Shown: positions 49,836 to 58,276 of the stretch, piece by piece | Position numbering within the stretch: the stretch's first letter is position 1 | Layout: every line of letters starts with the position of its first letter | Assembly (NCBI RefSeq): GCF_964246085.1 | Contig: NZ_CAXTPD010000014.1 | Reading direction: 5' to 3' (one strand) | From: Brotaphodocola sp003480315 | GTDB lineage: Bacteria > Bacillota > Clostridia > Lachnospirales > Lachnospiraceae | Length of the DNA: 64,000 nt | Program-made: the position numbers and the translations under genes | The notes under the pieces: model-generated | Database searches by the model: none | Seen by the model: only the letters and a program-made list of their open reading frames with translations | Told to the model about the DNA's origin: nothing

Positions 49836-51338
49836 CTAGCGCTGCTCTTTGCACTCTTTGATTGCTTTTACAAGCAGAGCCTCGTTCTCCTCGGACAGAA
49901 CCCTGGTATCGCGGATTGCTGCCGGGATCTCCGGGTACTTGCTGTCAATGTATTTGAATAAGTCTTTCTCAAATGCCAGCACATCTGCAACCGGAATATC
50001 AAGAAGATGCTTTCTGGTTGCTGCGTAAATGATGATTACCTGGTACTCAACCGGCATCGGCTGGTACTGAGGCTGTTTTAAGACTTCACGGATGCGCTCG
50101 CCCTGTGCCAGCTGCTCGGTGGTTGCTGCATCCAGCTCGGAGCCGAACTGGGCGAAGCTTGCCAGCTCGCGGTACTGTGCCAGTTCCACACGGATCGGCG
50201 CTGCAATCTTCTTGATTGCCTTGATCTGTGCCGCGCCGCCTACTCGGGATACGGACAGACCAGCGTTGATGGCCGGACGGAAACCGGAGTTGAACATCTC
50301 AGTCTCAAGGTAGATCTGACCATCGGTAATGGAAATTACGTTGGTCGGGATGTATGCGGATACATCGCCCGCCTGAGTCTCAATGATCGGCAGAGCAGTT
50401 AAGGAACCGCCACCCAAGTCATCAGACAAACGGGATGCGCGCTCCAGCAGTCTGGAGTGCAGGTAGAATACGTCGCCCGGATAAGCCTCACGTCCCGGCG
50501 GTCTCTTCAGAAGAAGGGAGAGGGTACGATAAGCGGCAGCGTGCTTGGTTAAGTCATCATAGACTACCAGTACGTCCTCTCCGTTTTCCATCCACTCCTC
50601 GCCGATCGCACATCCGGAATATGGTGCGATATACTGTAACGGAGCCAGGTCGGATGCTGTGGAAACTACGATGGTGGTGTAGTCCATAGCGCCGAACTCC
50701 TCTAAGGTTCTTACAATGTTGGCAACGGTAGATGCTTTCTGACCGATTGCAACGTAGATACAGTGAACGCCCTGACCCTTCTGGTTGATGATGGTATCGA
50801 TCGCGATGGCGGTCTTACCGGTCTGACGGTCACCGATGATCAGCTCTCGCTGGCCGCGGCCGATCGGGATCATGGCGTCAATTGCCTTGATACCGGTCTG
50901 TAACGGGGTGTCTACAGATTTTCTTTCGATTACGCCGTGAGCAACACGCTCAACACGGCGGAATTTGTCAGTCTCGATCGGGCCCTTGCCGTCAATCGGC
51001 ATACCTAACGCGTTGACAACTCGTCCGGTCATGGCATCGCCTACCGGGACCTCAACCACGCGGCCGGTTGTCTTAACGATATCTCCCTCACTGATGTTCC
51101 TGGTATCACCTAAGAGAACGACACCTACGTTGTCTTCCTCCAGGTTCTGGACCATGCCGTATACTTCTCCCGGGAATTCCAGAAGCTCACCCTGCATGGC
51201 TTTCTCCAGTCCATGAACTCGAGCGATACCGTCCGCAACCGTGATAACGGTGCCGACATCAGAGACTTCCAGTTTGGTAGAATACTTTGCAATCTGTTCT
51301 TTGATTACCGAACTGATTTCTTCTGGTCTCAAATTCAT
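49836..51338 (-). CDS. atpA: ATP synthase alpha subunit
   Basis: A 500-residue non-catalytic F1 subunit with P-loop GDRQTGKT near 169, VGDAMTGRVVNALGMPIDG, and the arginine finger region ISVSRVGGAAQ-like wording (INAGLSVSRVGGAAQIKAIKK). It is complete. Confidence 0.96.
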   Translation of the reverse strand: MNLRPEEISSVIKEQIAKYSTKLEVSDVGTVITVADGIARVHGLEKAMQGELLEFPGEVYGMVQNLEEDNVGVVLLGDTRNISEGDIVKTTGRVVEVPVGDAMTGRVVNALGMPIDGKGPIETDKFRRVERVAHGVIERKSVDTPLQTGIKAIDAMIPIGRGQRELIIGDRQTGKTAIAIDTIINQKGQGVHCIYVAIGQKASTVANIVRTLEEFGAMDYTTIVVSTASDLAPLQYIAPYSGCAIGEEWMENGEDVLVVYDDLTKHAAAYRTLSLLLKRPPGREAYPGDVFYLHSRLLERASRLSDDLGGGSLTALPIIETQAGDVSAYIPTNVISITDGQIYLETEMFNSGFRPAINAGLSVSRVGGAAQIKAIKKIAAPIRVELAQYRELASFAQFGSELDAATTEQLAQGERIREVLKQPQYQPMPVEYQVIIIYAATRKHLLDIPVADVLAFEKDLFKYIDSKYPEIPAAIRDTRVLSEENEALLVKAIKECKEQR

Positions 51339-51359
51339 TGTCTGTTCCTTTCCGACTTA

Positions 51360-51908
51360 TTATGCCAGCTGAAGCGCGGATAACTCCTTCTTCAGCTCGT
51401 AAAGCCTTGTCTTGATGCTGCTGTCCACTACGCGGTCTCCGATGCGGATGACCATGCCCCCAAGAAGGGACGTATCCACATCGTAGTGCATTTCAAACTG
51501 CACGTAACCGGTGGTCTCAAGCAGTCTTTTTTCCAAAGCGGCCTTCTGCTCCGCGCCCAGCTCCACTGCGCTGGTCACATAAGCAGCTCCGATCTTTTTG
51601 AATTCCTTCACCCTCTGGATGAAATATTCCAGAATCGAGATCATCTCATTCTGTCTGTCTTTCTCAACAATGATGCTCAAGAAGCCCATCAGCTCCTCCG
51701 CAATCTTTCCGGAAAAGACCTGATGTAATAAGGCAACCTTCTCTTCTTTTACGATCTGCGGATTTCCGAGAAGGGAAAAGAGCTCTGGGTTGGCCTGTAA
51801 AATGGGGAGCAAAGCAGATGTTTCCTCGTAGAAAGTATCCACAAGCTCTTTTTCCATGGCTGTCTCAAACAATGCATCGCCGTACACCTTTGAAACTAGC
51901 TTTGCCAT
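51360..51908 (-). CDS. atpH: ATP synthase delta subunit
   Basis: A 182-residue stator protein joining F1 to subunit b: N-terminal helical bundle (VSKVYGDALFETAMEKELVDTF) and C-terminal block (YDVDTSLLGGMVIRIGDRVVDSSIKTRL) typical of OSCP/delta. It overlaps atpF by 13 nt. Confidence 0.93.
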   Translation of the reverse strand: MAKLVSKVYGDALFETAMEKELVDTFYEETSALLPILQANPELFSLLGNPQIVKEEKVALLHQVFSGKIAEELMGFLSIIVEKDRQNEMISILEYFIQRVKEFKKIGAAYVTSAVELGAEQKAALEKRLLETTGYVQFEMHYDVDTSLLGGMVIRIGDRVVDSSIKTRLYELKKELSALQLA

Positions 51909-52411
51909 GTATGTTCACCCATTTCCTTCAAAGTCTCATCAATCAAAGCATCCTGAATCTTAACATCGATGGAGTTTCCAACAACCTTCTCTGCCATGAA
52001 TGCGGCGATGTCTACGATCTCCTGTTTCATGTCATCGAGAGCTTTCTTCTTCTCCAGCTCAACCTCGCGGTTAGCCCGCTCAATGATTCTGGCTGCTTCG
52101 GCCTTGGCTTCATCGAGCATTTCCTCCTCACGGGCTTTGGCTTTACGCCGTGCAGTCTCCAGAATGCTCTCAGCTTCTTTGTTCACGTCTCTTAATTTTG
52201 CCTCGTACTCAGCCTTCATAGCCTCTGCTGAAGATTTGTCTTCCGCAGCAGACGCCAGCTCGCCGGCAATCTTCTGTTTTCTCTTTTCCAGCACATCACG
52301 CACCGGATTGAAAAGCAGATAGGACAATGCAAAGAATAAAATGAAGATGTTGATACCGGTCAGCACTGCGTCATGCAGAAGCTGCGGATCAAATCCTATC
52401 AGTCTGTCCAA
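51896..52411 (-). CDS. atpF: ATP synthase b subunit (TTG start)
   Basis: 171 residues. One membrane helix (INIFILFFALSYLLF) is followed by a long charged helix for dimerisation (AEDKSSAEAMKAEYEAKL). The first codon is TTG at 52411 with AAAGGAGG 8 nt before. No nearby in-frame ATG would keep the membrane anchor. The weak start may set b subunit stoichiometry against the neighbouring c subunit. Confidence 0.92.
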   Translation of the reverse strand: MDRLIGFDPQLLHDAVLTGINIFILFFALSYLLFNPVRDVLEKRKQKIAGELASAAEDKSSAEAMKAEYEAKLRDVNKEAESILETARRKAKAREEEMLDEAKAEAARIIERANREVELEKKKALDDMKQEIVDIAAFMAEKVVGNSIDVKIQDALIDETLKEMGEHTWQS

Positions 52412-52499
52412 GTCTTACGCCTCCTTTCGTTATAATTCATTACGCACTCCGCAGCAAAACACTGCTGTCCGCCGCGTGCCTGCGCAATGTCCGTTCTTC

Positions 52500-52760
52500 T
52501 TATGCGCCGAACGGCTTAACGAACATCAGGATGATCGCTACAACCAGACCGTACAGACCGGTGGTCTCTGCTACTGCCTGACCAAGAAGCATGGTGGAAG
52601 TGATGTCGGATTTTGCGCCCGGGTTACGGCCTACTGCTGCAGCACCGTGACCAGCTGCGATACCCTGTCCTACACCAGGTCCGATACCGGCGATCATTGC
52701 CAGACCAGCGCCGATTGCGGAACAACCAAAGATAAAGTCCTGTCCTGAGATACCATTCAT
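52500..52760 (-). CDS. atpE: ATP synthase c subunit with Na+-site residues
   Basis: An 86-residue hairpin of two membrane helices forming the rotor ring. The ion site is Q32 (GPGVGQG) in helix 1 and V63, E65, T66, T67 and Y70 (GQAVAETTGLYG) in helix 2. These are the positions that bind Na+ in the Ilyobacter tartaricus ring (Q32, V63, E65, S66, T67, Y70), with Thr for Ser at 66. H+-only rings normally lack the polar Q32/T67 partners. The gene has a strong AGGAGG site and a long structured upstream spacer. Confidence 0.94.
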   Translation of the reverse strand: MNGISGQDFIFGCSAIGAGLAMIAGIGPGVGQGIAAGHGAAAVGRNPGAKSDITSTMLLGQAVAETTGLYGLVVAIILMFVKPFGA

Positions 52761-52821
52761 AGTTAAGTCCTCCTAAATATAAATTAATTGAATCCTGTTG
52801 GAATGTGATGTTTCACGTCAT

Positions 52822-52940
52822 GCCCACCTCGATTCCGCTTCGCTTCATCTCGGTGTCGGGCTGCGCCCTATTCATCTGAATGTCCTCGTTCCGGCTTCGG
52901 AATGCAAGCATTCCGCACCTGCACAAGTCCATTCATCTGA
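52822..52940 (-). other. Structured 190-nt spacer between atpB and atpE
   Basis: The gap 52761-52952 is unusually long and GC-rich for this operon. On the minus strand it holds a perfect 8-bp hairpin (CGGAATGC/GCATTCCG, 52898-52915) and a longer imperfect stem at 52822-52861, where CACC-GA-GAT faces ATC-GA-GGTG with the GA steps opposite each other. A 10-bp direct repeat (ATTCATCTGA on plus, 52870 and 52931) also occurs. There is no T-run, so it is not a terminator. It may regulate or stabilise the atpE message. Confidence 0.5.
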
Positions 52941-52952
52941 GCATGACTTGGC

Positions 52953-53654
52953 TTATTCCATTTTGTCGTTGATGTATACCATGGTCAGCATACAGAATAC
53001 GTATGTCTGGATCGCACCGGAGAATACATCACAGTAAACATGAAGTGCCGCCGGAATACCGATATTGGTAAAGATCGGCATCATGCCATACCATAATCCC
53101 ATAATGATAACGCCTGACAGCAGGTTTGCAAACAGACGCAGGGAAATGGAAATCGGGTTGGCGATCTCACCGATCAGGTTGATCGGAAACAAGATCGGGG
53201 TCGGCTCAAACAGGCTGGTAAAATGTCTTACGCCCCTGTTCTTGATGCCCTGGTAGTTTACAATGAAGAAGGTAAACATACCAAGCAGGAAAGTAACGCC
53301 ATAGTCGGCTGTCGGAGCACGAAGGCCTAACAGTCCGCTCAGGTTACAGAAGAGGATAAATACAAAGATCGTTCCGATGTAGTTGATGAAACGTCTTGCA
53401 TTGCCTCCCAGAATACCTGCCGTCATGCCCTGCAGTGCCTCATAGGCCATCTCCAGCACATTCTGAAATGTTCCCGGCTGGTCCGTTGCCTTTTTGAGGG
53501 TCCGGTTCGCCAGTACCGCAAGGATCAGGATCAGTGCTGTGATGATCCACATGCCTATGGTCGTTGTTGTGATCCAGAAGTCCTGACCAAATAACTGATA
53601 CTTCAGTACCCCATGTATCATAAAGTCAGGCTCATTGGAAATCAGCATTCCCAT
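52953..53654 (-). CDS. atpB: ATP synthase a subunit
   Basis: A 233-residue membrane stator. The essential arginine lies in PISISLRLFANLLSGVII, and the C-terminal helix contains ALHVYCDVFSGAIQTYVFCML. It forms the ion half-channels against the c ring. Confidence 0.95.
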   Translation of the reverse strand: MGMLISNEPDFMIHGVLKYQLFGQDFWITTTTIGMWIITALILILAVLANRTLKKATDQPGTFQNVLEMAYEALQGMTAGILGGNARRFINYIGTIFVFILFCNLSGLLGLRAPTADYGVTFLLGMFTFFIVNYQGIKNRGVRHFTSLFEPTPILFPINLIGEIANPISISLRLFANLLSGVIIMGLWYGMMPIFTNIGIPAALHVYCDVFSGAIQTYVFCMLTMVYINDKME

Positions 53655-53673
53655 TCACGGTTCCTCCTTTCTC

Positions 53674-54138
53674 TCATGATATCCCCGGCCGGTCATTGTC
53701 GGAAGTATCTGCCTGCGCAGAAGCTTCCGGTTCTTTTCCAGCGGAAATTCTGTGAACCAGTGGCTGCAGGTATGCGCCTGCTTTCATGCCCATGGCTCCG
53801 ATCACTGCTGCCAGAAGATCGATCTTAAGCACTTCCCAGCAGATCAGAAAGGCCGCAACCAATACCAGCTTGCGCAACATTCCCTGCGCTACCGTATATT
53901 TGTTTGCGTAGCTTTCACTTTTGCTGTCCAGCACCCGCTCGGTCGTCACTGCCATATGGATCAGCATGCAGATGGCTCCTACAGCTCCCACCACCAGTCC
54001 CAGTACTACCGGGACCACCGGATAAGAAACCCTTGGAAGCATCACCAGCGCCAGGATCACCAGAATCATATTGTAAAAAATGATTCCGGCTGACATCTCC
54101 GCAAGCAGCCGCTTTGTTGACTTACTCAGCCATTCCAT
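53674..54138 (-). CDS. AtpI-like ATP synthase accessory membrane protein
   Basis: 154 residues with four predicted helices (AGIIFYNMILVILALVML, VVLGLVVGAVGAICMLIHMAV, LVLVAAFLICWEVLKIDLL, AAVIGAMGMKAGAYLQPLV), the fold of ATP synthase I (AtpI). The hydrophilic tail is Ser/Ala/Asp-rich. AtpI helps c-ring assembly and Mg2+ or Na+ handling in other species. Its start lies 17 nt inside atpZ. Confidence 0.8.
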   Translation of the reverse strand: MEWLSKSTKRLLAEMSAGIIFYNMILVILALVMLPRVSYPVVPVVLGLVVGAVGAICMLIHMAVTTERVLDSKSESYANKYTVAQGMLRKLVLVAAFLICWEVLKIDLLAAVIGAMGMKAGAYLQPLVHRISAGKEPEASAQADTSDNDRPGIS

Positions 54139-54559
54139 TGTGATCTGCCTCCTTTACTGTCTGTCCGGCATCTGTTTCCATGTTCTGCATACTGCCAGTT
54201 TCTGCATGCATGCTGCCCGACCGACCGGCTGTGCCGGTTTCTGTCTGGCTGCTCTCACGCAAAATGCGGCTTGGCTGTTTTGGTTTGCTGATTCCGCTTC
54301 GTCCCTGCCCTGCACTCTGCTGCTGCCGTAAACGCTCATCCTCTTTCTGCTCCTGCAAAAGAGTATTTCTCGCCATGACCCAGCCGCAGCGTCCGCCTGC
54401 CAGAACACCCAGGATCAGCATCGGCACCATGAGCTTCGTCCCAAAATGGGAATCCACCAGATAACCTGTGTAAACACAGAGGAGGATCGGCGTCAGCACA
54501 CTGAAACCAAGCTGCGTCACCATGGCAAGACTTCGGAATACGCTTCTCTTATAATGCAC
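54122..54559 (-). CDS. AtpZ/AtpI-type small membrane protein (GTG start)
   Basis: About 145 residues from GTG at 54559, which has AAAGAGGTGG 5 nt before it. ATG codons at 54595 and 54580 are possible but lie with or before that site. Two helices (SLAMVTQLGFSVLTPILLCVY, KLMVPMLILGVLAGGRCGWVMA) match AtpZ, which pairs with AtpI. The C-terminal 80 residues are hydrophilic, Gln/Ser/Glu-rich and probably disordered, longer than usual for AtpZ. It is first in the atp operon. Confidence 0.75.
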   Translation of the reverse strand: MHYKRSVFRSLAMVTQLGFSVLTPILLCVYTGYLVDSHFGTKLMVPMLILGVLAGGRCGWVMARNTLLQEQKEDERLRQQQSAGQGRSGISKPKQPSRILRESSQTETGTAGRSGSMHAETGSMQNMETDAGQTVKEADHNGMAE

Positions 54560-54597
54560 TGTTCCCACCTCTTTCTGCATTTTTGCATGTAACATCT

Positions 54598-54626
54598 ATT
54601 ATACCCAATTTTTTTAACTTTGTCCA
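54598..54626 (-). promoter_or_regulatory. atp operon promoter
   Basis: On the minus strand TGGACA (54621-54626), a 17-nt spacer and consensus TATAAT (54598-54603). The leader to the GTG is about 30 nt. Confidence 0.75.
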
Positions 54627-54760
54627 TTATGAATAGATGTTTCGTTAAAAAATGGTTAATCTTGCACATTGTAAATATTTATGTCATTTTTTTATCGAGC
54701 ACTTTCACAAAAATAACTGATAAATTTTGTCATACCTGCCAGTTTAGTGCACATTTATAC

Positions 54761-54797
54761 AAAAAAACCGCCACACTTAAAAAAATGTGACGGTTTT
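54761..54797 (-). terminator. Terminator after malic enzyme
   Basis: On the minus strand ACCGTCACA pairs with TGTGGCGGT (one mismatch) around an A/T loop, then TTTTTTTG. The region between it and the atp promoter (54627-54760) is AT-rich with no gene visible. Confidence 0.75.
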
Positions 54798-54857
54798 AAC
54801 GATTTTCCACCTAAATAAGTTTCTTCTTATCTTAATATAAGTTTTAGGTCAGCTGAT

Positions 54858-56045
54858 CTATTTTATTTCTGTGTACGGAACCCGGTTGATTCCTTCCTCC
54901 ACAGCAGCCTTTGCTACGGCATTGGCCACTGCCAGGGCAACCCGCTTGTCAAAAGAGGACGGGATGACATATTCCGGATTCAGTTCCTCCTCCGGAATCA
55001 CTGCTGCAATGGCATGCGCGGCTGCAATCTTCATGTTCTCAGTAATGTCTTTTGCCCGCACAGCAAGGACACCCTTAAAGAGGCCCGGGAATACCAGCAC
55101 ATTGTTGATCTGGTTCGGATAGTCAGAGCGGCCGGTGCCAACGACTGCCGCACCGCCTGCCTTGGCCTCATCCGGCATGATCTCCGGAACCGGATTTGCC
55201 ATGGCAAATACAATACCGTTATTCATGGTTGCTACCATCTCTTTTGTAACCAGATGCGGTCTGGAAACACCGACAAAAATATCTGCTCCCTTCAACGCAT
55301 CGGCCAGGGTTCCATGCTCTTTATTTTTATTGCTGATGTGGGAGATTTCTTCCTGTCCGGAATTTAAGTTTGCGTCACCTTCGCAGATGATACCGTTGAT
55401 ATCACACATGATAATATTTCCGAAGCCCATGGCAATGAGCTGCTTGCCGATGGCCACGCCGGCAGCGCCCGCGCCGTTGATGACAACTCTGAGCTCGCCC
55501 ATCTTCTTGCCGGTCACCTTCACCGCATTCAGGAGAGCCGCGCCAACTACGATAGCAGTACCATGCTGGTCATCGTGGAATACCGGGATATCGCAGCGCT
55601 CTTTCAGCTTTTTCTCAATCTCAAAGCATCTCGGAGCAGCAATGTCCTCCAGATTAATGCCGCCAAAGCTCTTGGAGATCAGGGCAATGGTGTTGACGAT
55701 GGTATCTACATCTTTGGAATCCACACACAGCGGGAACGCGTCCACACCGGCAAACTCTTTGAACAGCGCGCATTTGCCCTCCATGACCGGCATACCGGCA
55801 GACGGGCCGATATCACCAAGGCCAAGAACTGCCGTTCCATCCGTAATAACGGCCACCAGATTGCCCTTGCGGGTGTAATCGTACGCAAGACTCTCATCCT
55901 CCGCGATCAGCAGGCACGGTTCTGCAACGCCCGGGGTATAGGCGATGGAAAGCTCCTCCGGAGTTGTCACCTTTGCACGGGAGATGACCTCGATCTTACC
56001 TTTCCACTCTTTGTGTTTTTCAATTGCAAGCTGTTTTTTATCCAC
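54858..56045 (-). CDS. NAD(P)-dependent malic enzyme (GTG start)
   Basis: 395 residues, the short bacterial malic enzyme (malate to pyruvate and CO2). It shows IAYTPGVAEPCLLI, TDGTAVLGLGDIGP, the catalytic Lys region VMEGKCALFKEFAG, metal ligands in FHDDQHGTA, the nucleotide loop INGAGAAGVAIGK and MANPVPEIMP. The PTA domain of long MaeB is absent. GTG at 56045 has AGGAGG 8 nt before it; the next in-frame start would cut the N-terminus. Asp after the second strand (MCDINGI) leans to NAD but does not prove it. Confidence 0.92.
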   Translation of the reverse strand: MDKKQLAIEKHKEWKGKIEVISRAKVTTPEELSIAYTPGVAEPCLLIAEDESLAYDYTRKGNLVAVITDGTAVLGLGDIGPSAGMPVMEGKCALFKEFAGVDAFPLCVDSKDVDTIVNTIALISKSFGGINLEDIAAPRCFEIEKKLKERCDIPVFHDDQHGTAIVVGAALLNAVKVTGKKMGELRVVINGAGAAGVAIGKQLIAMGFGNIIMCDINGIICEGDANLNSGQEEISHISNKNKEHGTLADALKGADIFVGVSRPHLVTKEMVATMNNGIVFAMANPVPEIMPDEAKAGGAAVVGTGRSDYPNQINNVLVFPGLFKGVLAVRAKDITENMKIAAAHAIAAVIPEEELNPEYVIPSSFDKRVALAVANAVAKAAVEEGINRVPYTEIK

Positions 56046-56086
56046 CAGTTTGTCCTCCTGAGATATGTTAATTTTTAACTGGTTTC

Positions 56087-56115
56087 ATTTTAATACAAAC
56101 TGCGGAAAGCGTCAA
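56087..56115 (-). promoter_or_regulatory. Malic enzyme promoter
   Basis: On the minus strand TTGACG (56110-56115) and TAAAAT (56087-56092) with 17-nt spacing. Farther upstream, an 8-bp inverted repeat TGAGAAAA/TTTTCTCA (56151-56173) lies between this promoter and the divergent one. Confidence 0.6.
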
Positions 56116-56180
56116 CTGCCGCCGGTCTGGACGTTTAAAGATTATGTTTTTGAGAAAAACTATCGTTTTCTCATCATAAC

Positions 56181-56210
56181 TTGCATAAACCCATACTTTT
56201 ATTGTATACT
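56181..56210 (+). promoter_or_regulatory. Promoter P1 ahead of the hydrogenase operon
   Basis: TTGCAT (56181-56186) and TATACT (56205-56210), spacing 18. The start site near 56217 lies directly before a terminator-type hairpin. Confidence 0.55.
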
Positions 56211-56216
56211 TGAACC

Positions 56217-56279
56217 CATGCAAAGGGGGTTGCGCAGAGAGAGTTTTCTCTTTCGGCGCAGCCCTCTTTGTTTTATTTC
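56217..56279 (+). ncRNA. Predicted short leader RNA or attenuator before the hydrogenase operon
   Basis: A transcript from P1 would be about 60 nt and consist almost wholly of one hairpin: a 14-pair outer stem (AAAGGGGGTTGCGC with GCGCAGCCCTCTTT, two wobbles), an inner AGAG-TTTT-CTCT stem, then TTTGTTTTATTT. It is either a small RNA or an attenuator whose read-through joins the operon. Confidence 0.35.
56222..56277 (+). terminator. Terminator hairpin between promoters P1 and P2
   Basis: The 14-pair stem at 56222-56235 / 56256-56269 with a T-rich tail to 56277 lies upstream of the hydrogenase genes and has no gene before it on the plus strand. The remaining AT-rich stretch to 56320 shows nothing else. 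Confidence 0.7.
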
Positions 56280-56320
56280 TGACAAACTTTTAGTAAATCT
56301 AAAAATTTTTTAGTTTTTTC

Positions 56321-56349
56321 TTGCCATTTTCATCGTCACTATGTATACT
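56321..56349 (+). promoter_or_regulatory. Promoter P2 of the hydrogenase operon
   Basis: TTGCCA (56321-56326) and TATACT (56344-56349), 17-nt spacing. The leader to the ATG at 56444 is about 88 nt. Confidence 0.65.
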
Positions 56350-56443
56350 GAAATACAGTTGTGAATGAGAAACGTGGCCGAAATGTACAAAACCAAAGCT
56401 GTTCCATCCATAGTCACCAAACAAAAAGAGAGGTAAATCAAAT

Positions 56444-58276
56444 ATGAGTCGTTTGGAGATCACCAGTCCCAACCAGGCTCAGCTCATGATCGAGGAGCTG
56501 TATAAAGACCTGGAACGAAGAATCGAATCCAGTCCGCCGGGCCTCTGCCCGGTTGATATGACCAGAGCCTTTGTGGAAATGTGCCACACCCACACCTGCG
56601 GCAAGTGTGTGCCGTGCCGCGTCGGCCTGTGGCAGCTAAGAAACCTGCTGACCGATGTCATGAACGGAGAAGCTACCAGCGAGACCTTAAAGCTCCTGGA
56701 TGAGCTTTCCCAGAGCATCATGAATGGCGCAGACTGCGCCATCGGTTATGAAGCTGCCTTTGCTGTATCCCGCAGCTTAAAGGAATGTCGCGAAGACTTC
56801 GAAGAGCATGTTCACCAGGGCCGCTGCACCTGCAACAACAGCATGCCGGTTCCATGTGTCTCCCTGTGTCCGGCCCATGTGGACATTCCGGGATACGTTG
56901 CCCTGGTGCGGGAGGGCCGCTATGCAGATGCCATCCGCCTGATCCGTAAGGACAACCCGTTTCCGACCACCTGCGGTTTTATCTGCGAGCATCCGTGTGA
57001 AGCCCGCTGCCGCCGAAACATCATCGACGATGCCGTAAACATCCGCGGCTTAAAGCGCTTTGCTGCCGACTATGCAGGCAAGGTCTTACCGCCAGCCTGC
57101 GCTGCTTCCACCGGCAAAAAGATCGCCATCATCGGCGGCGGCCCCGGCGGTTTAAGTGCTGCTTACTATCTGCAGCTTATGGGACACCAGACCACCGTAT
57201 TTGAAATGCTGCCAAAGCTGGGCGGCATGCTCCGCTACGGCATCCCGAACTACCGTCTGCCGAAGGAACGTCTGGACGACGATATCGATGCCATTTTAGA
57301 AACCGGTGTCAAGGTGGAATACGGCAAGCGCATCGGCACCGATATTACCATTCAGGAGCTCCGCAAGGAATACGATGCCGTACTCATCACCATCGGTGCA
57401 AGCACTGATAAGAAGCTCGGCATCGAGGGTGAGTCCGCTGAGGGTGTCGTCTCCGCTGTCCGCTTCCTGCGCGATGTCGGAAAGAACTTAAACCCTGACC
57501 TGACCGGTCAGGAGGTTGCTGTCATTGGCGGCGGAAACGTGTCCATGGATGCGGTCCGCACTGCCAGACGTCTCGGCGCAAAAAAGGTTTCCATTCTCTA
57601 CCGCCGCCGTGTAGCCGATATGACCGCACTGCCGGGCGAGATTGAGGGTGCCGTTGCCGAAGGCATCGAAGTAAAAACCCTGATGGCCCCGGCCCGCATC
57701 GATGTGGATGAAAACAACCATTTGCGCGGTGTCTATGTCACCCCGCAGATGATCAGCACGATCAAGGGCGGCAGAGCCAGCGTGCGTGCTACCGGTGAGC
57801 CGGATATCTTCATTCCGTGCCAGACTCTAATCGTAGCAATCGGGCAGGATATTGAGTTCCAGCACTTTGAGGAAGCCGGTCTTCCGGTCAACCGCGGCAA
57901 GATCCAGACCGAACGCTACGGCGGTTTCGACAATATGCCCGGCGTCTTTGCCGGCGGCGACTGCGCTTCCGGTCCGGCATCCGTGATCAAAGCCATTGCC
58001 GCTGCCAAAGTCGTTGCTGCCAACATCGATGAATACCTTGGCTTCCGCCACAGCATCAGCTGTGATGTTGTACTTCCGGAGCCAGATCTGCGCGACCGAA
58101 TCCCATGCGGTCGTGTCAATATGACCGAACGCGAGGCTTGCGAGCGCGTCTGCGACTTTGAAGGCGTGGAAAACTGCATGACCGAAGCAGAGGCCAGACA
58201 GGAAGCAAGCCGCTGTCTCGGCTGCGACCACTTCGGCTACGGAATCTTCAAAGGAGGTCGTGAAAACAGATGGTAA
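56444..58276 (+). CDS. NuoF-like/GltD-like flavoprotein, electron partner of the [FeFe] hydrogenase
   Basis: 610 residues in two parts. Residues 1-115 resemble the C-terminal iron-sulfur part of NuoF/HydB: C52-x2-C55-x2-C58 in CGKCVPCRVG and a later Cys in NGADCAIG. From about 125 it is like glutamate synthase small subunit GltD/NfnB: Cys clusters (CVSLCPAHVDIPGY, CGFICEHPCEARCRR), FAD loop IAIIGGGPGGLSAAYYL near 228, NAD(P) loop VAVIGGGNVSMDAV with RRR after the second strand (suggesting NADPH), and FAGGDCASGPASV. A Cys-rich tail follows (ASRCLGCDHFGYG). It overlaps the hydrogenase by 7 nt, so it probably passes electrons between NAD(P)H and that enzyme. Confidence 0.88.
   Translation: MSRLEITSPNQAQLMIEELYKDLERRIESSPPGLCPVDMTRAFVEMCHTHTCGKCVPCRVGLWQLRNLLTDVMNGEATSETLKLLDELSQSIMNGADCAIGYEAAFAVSRSLKECREDFEEHVHQGRCTCNNSMPVPCVSLCPAHVDIPGYVALVREGRYADAIRLIRKDNPFPTTCGFICEHPCEARCRRNIIDDAVNIRGLKRFAADYAGKVLPPACAASTGKKIAIIGGGPGGLSAAYYLQLMGHQTTVFEMLPKLGGMLRYGIPNYRLPKERLDDDIDAILETGVKVEYGKRIGTDITIQELRKEYDAVLITIGASTDKKLGIEGESAEGVVSAVRFLRDVGKNLNPDLTGQEVAVIGGGNVSMDAVRTARRLGAKKVSILYRRRVADMTALPGEIEGAVAEGIEVKTLMAPARIDVDENNHLRGVYVTPQMISTIKGGRASVRATGEPDIFIPCQTLIVAIGQDIEFQHFEEAGLPVNRGKIQTERYGGFDNMPGVFAGGDCASGPASVIKAIAAAKVVAANIDEYLGFRHSISCDVVLPEPDLRDRIPCGRVNMTEREACERVCDFEGVENCMTEAEARQEASRCLGCDHFGYGIFKGGRENRW

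Noticed and set aside
56444..58276. Annotating the flavoprotein as glutamate synthase small subunit
   Set aside because: The N-terminal NuoF-like cluster, the overlap with the hydrogenase gene and the lack of a large glutamate synthase subunit argue for a hydrogenase partner.
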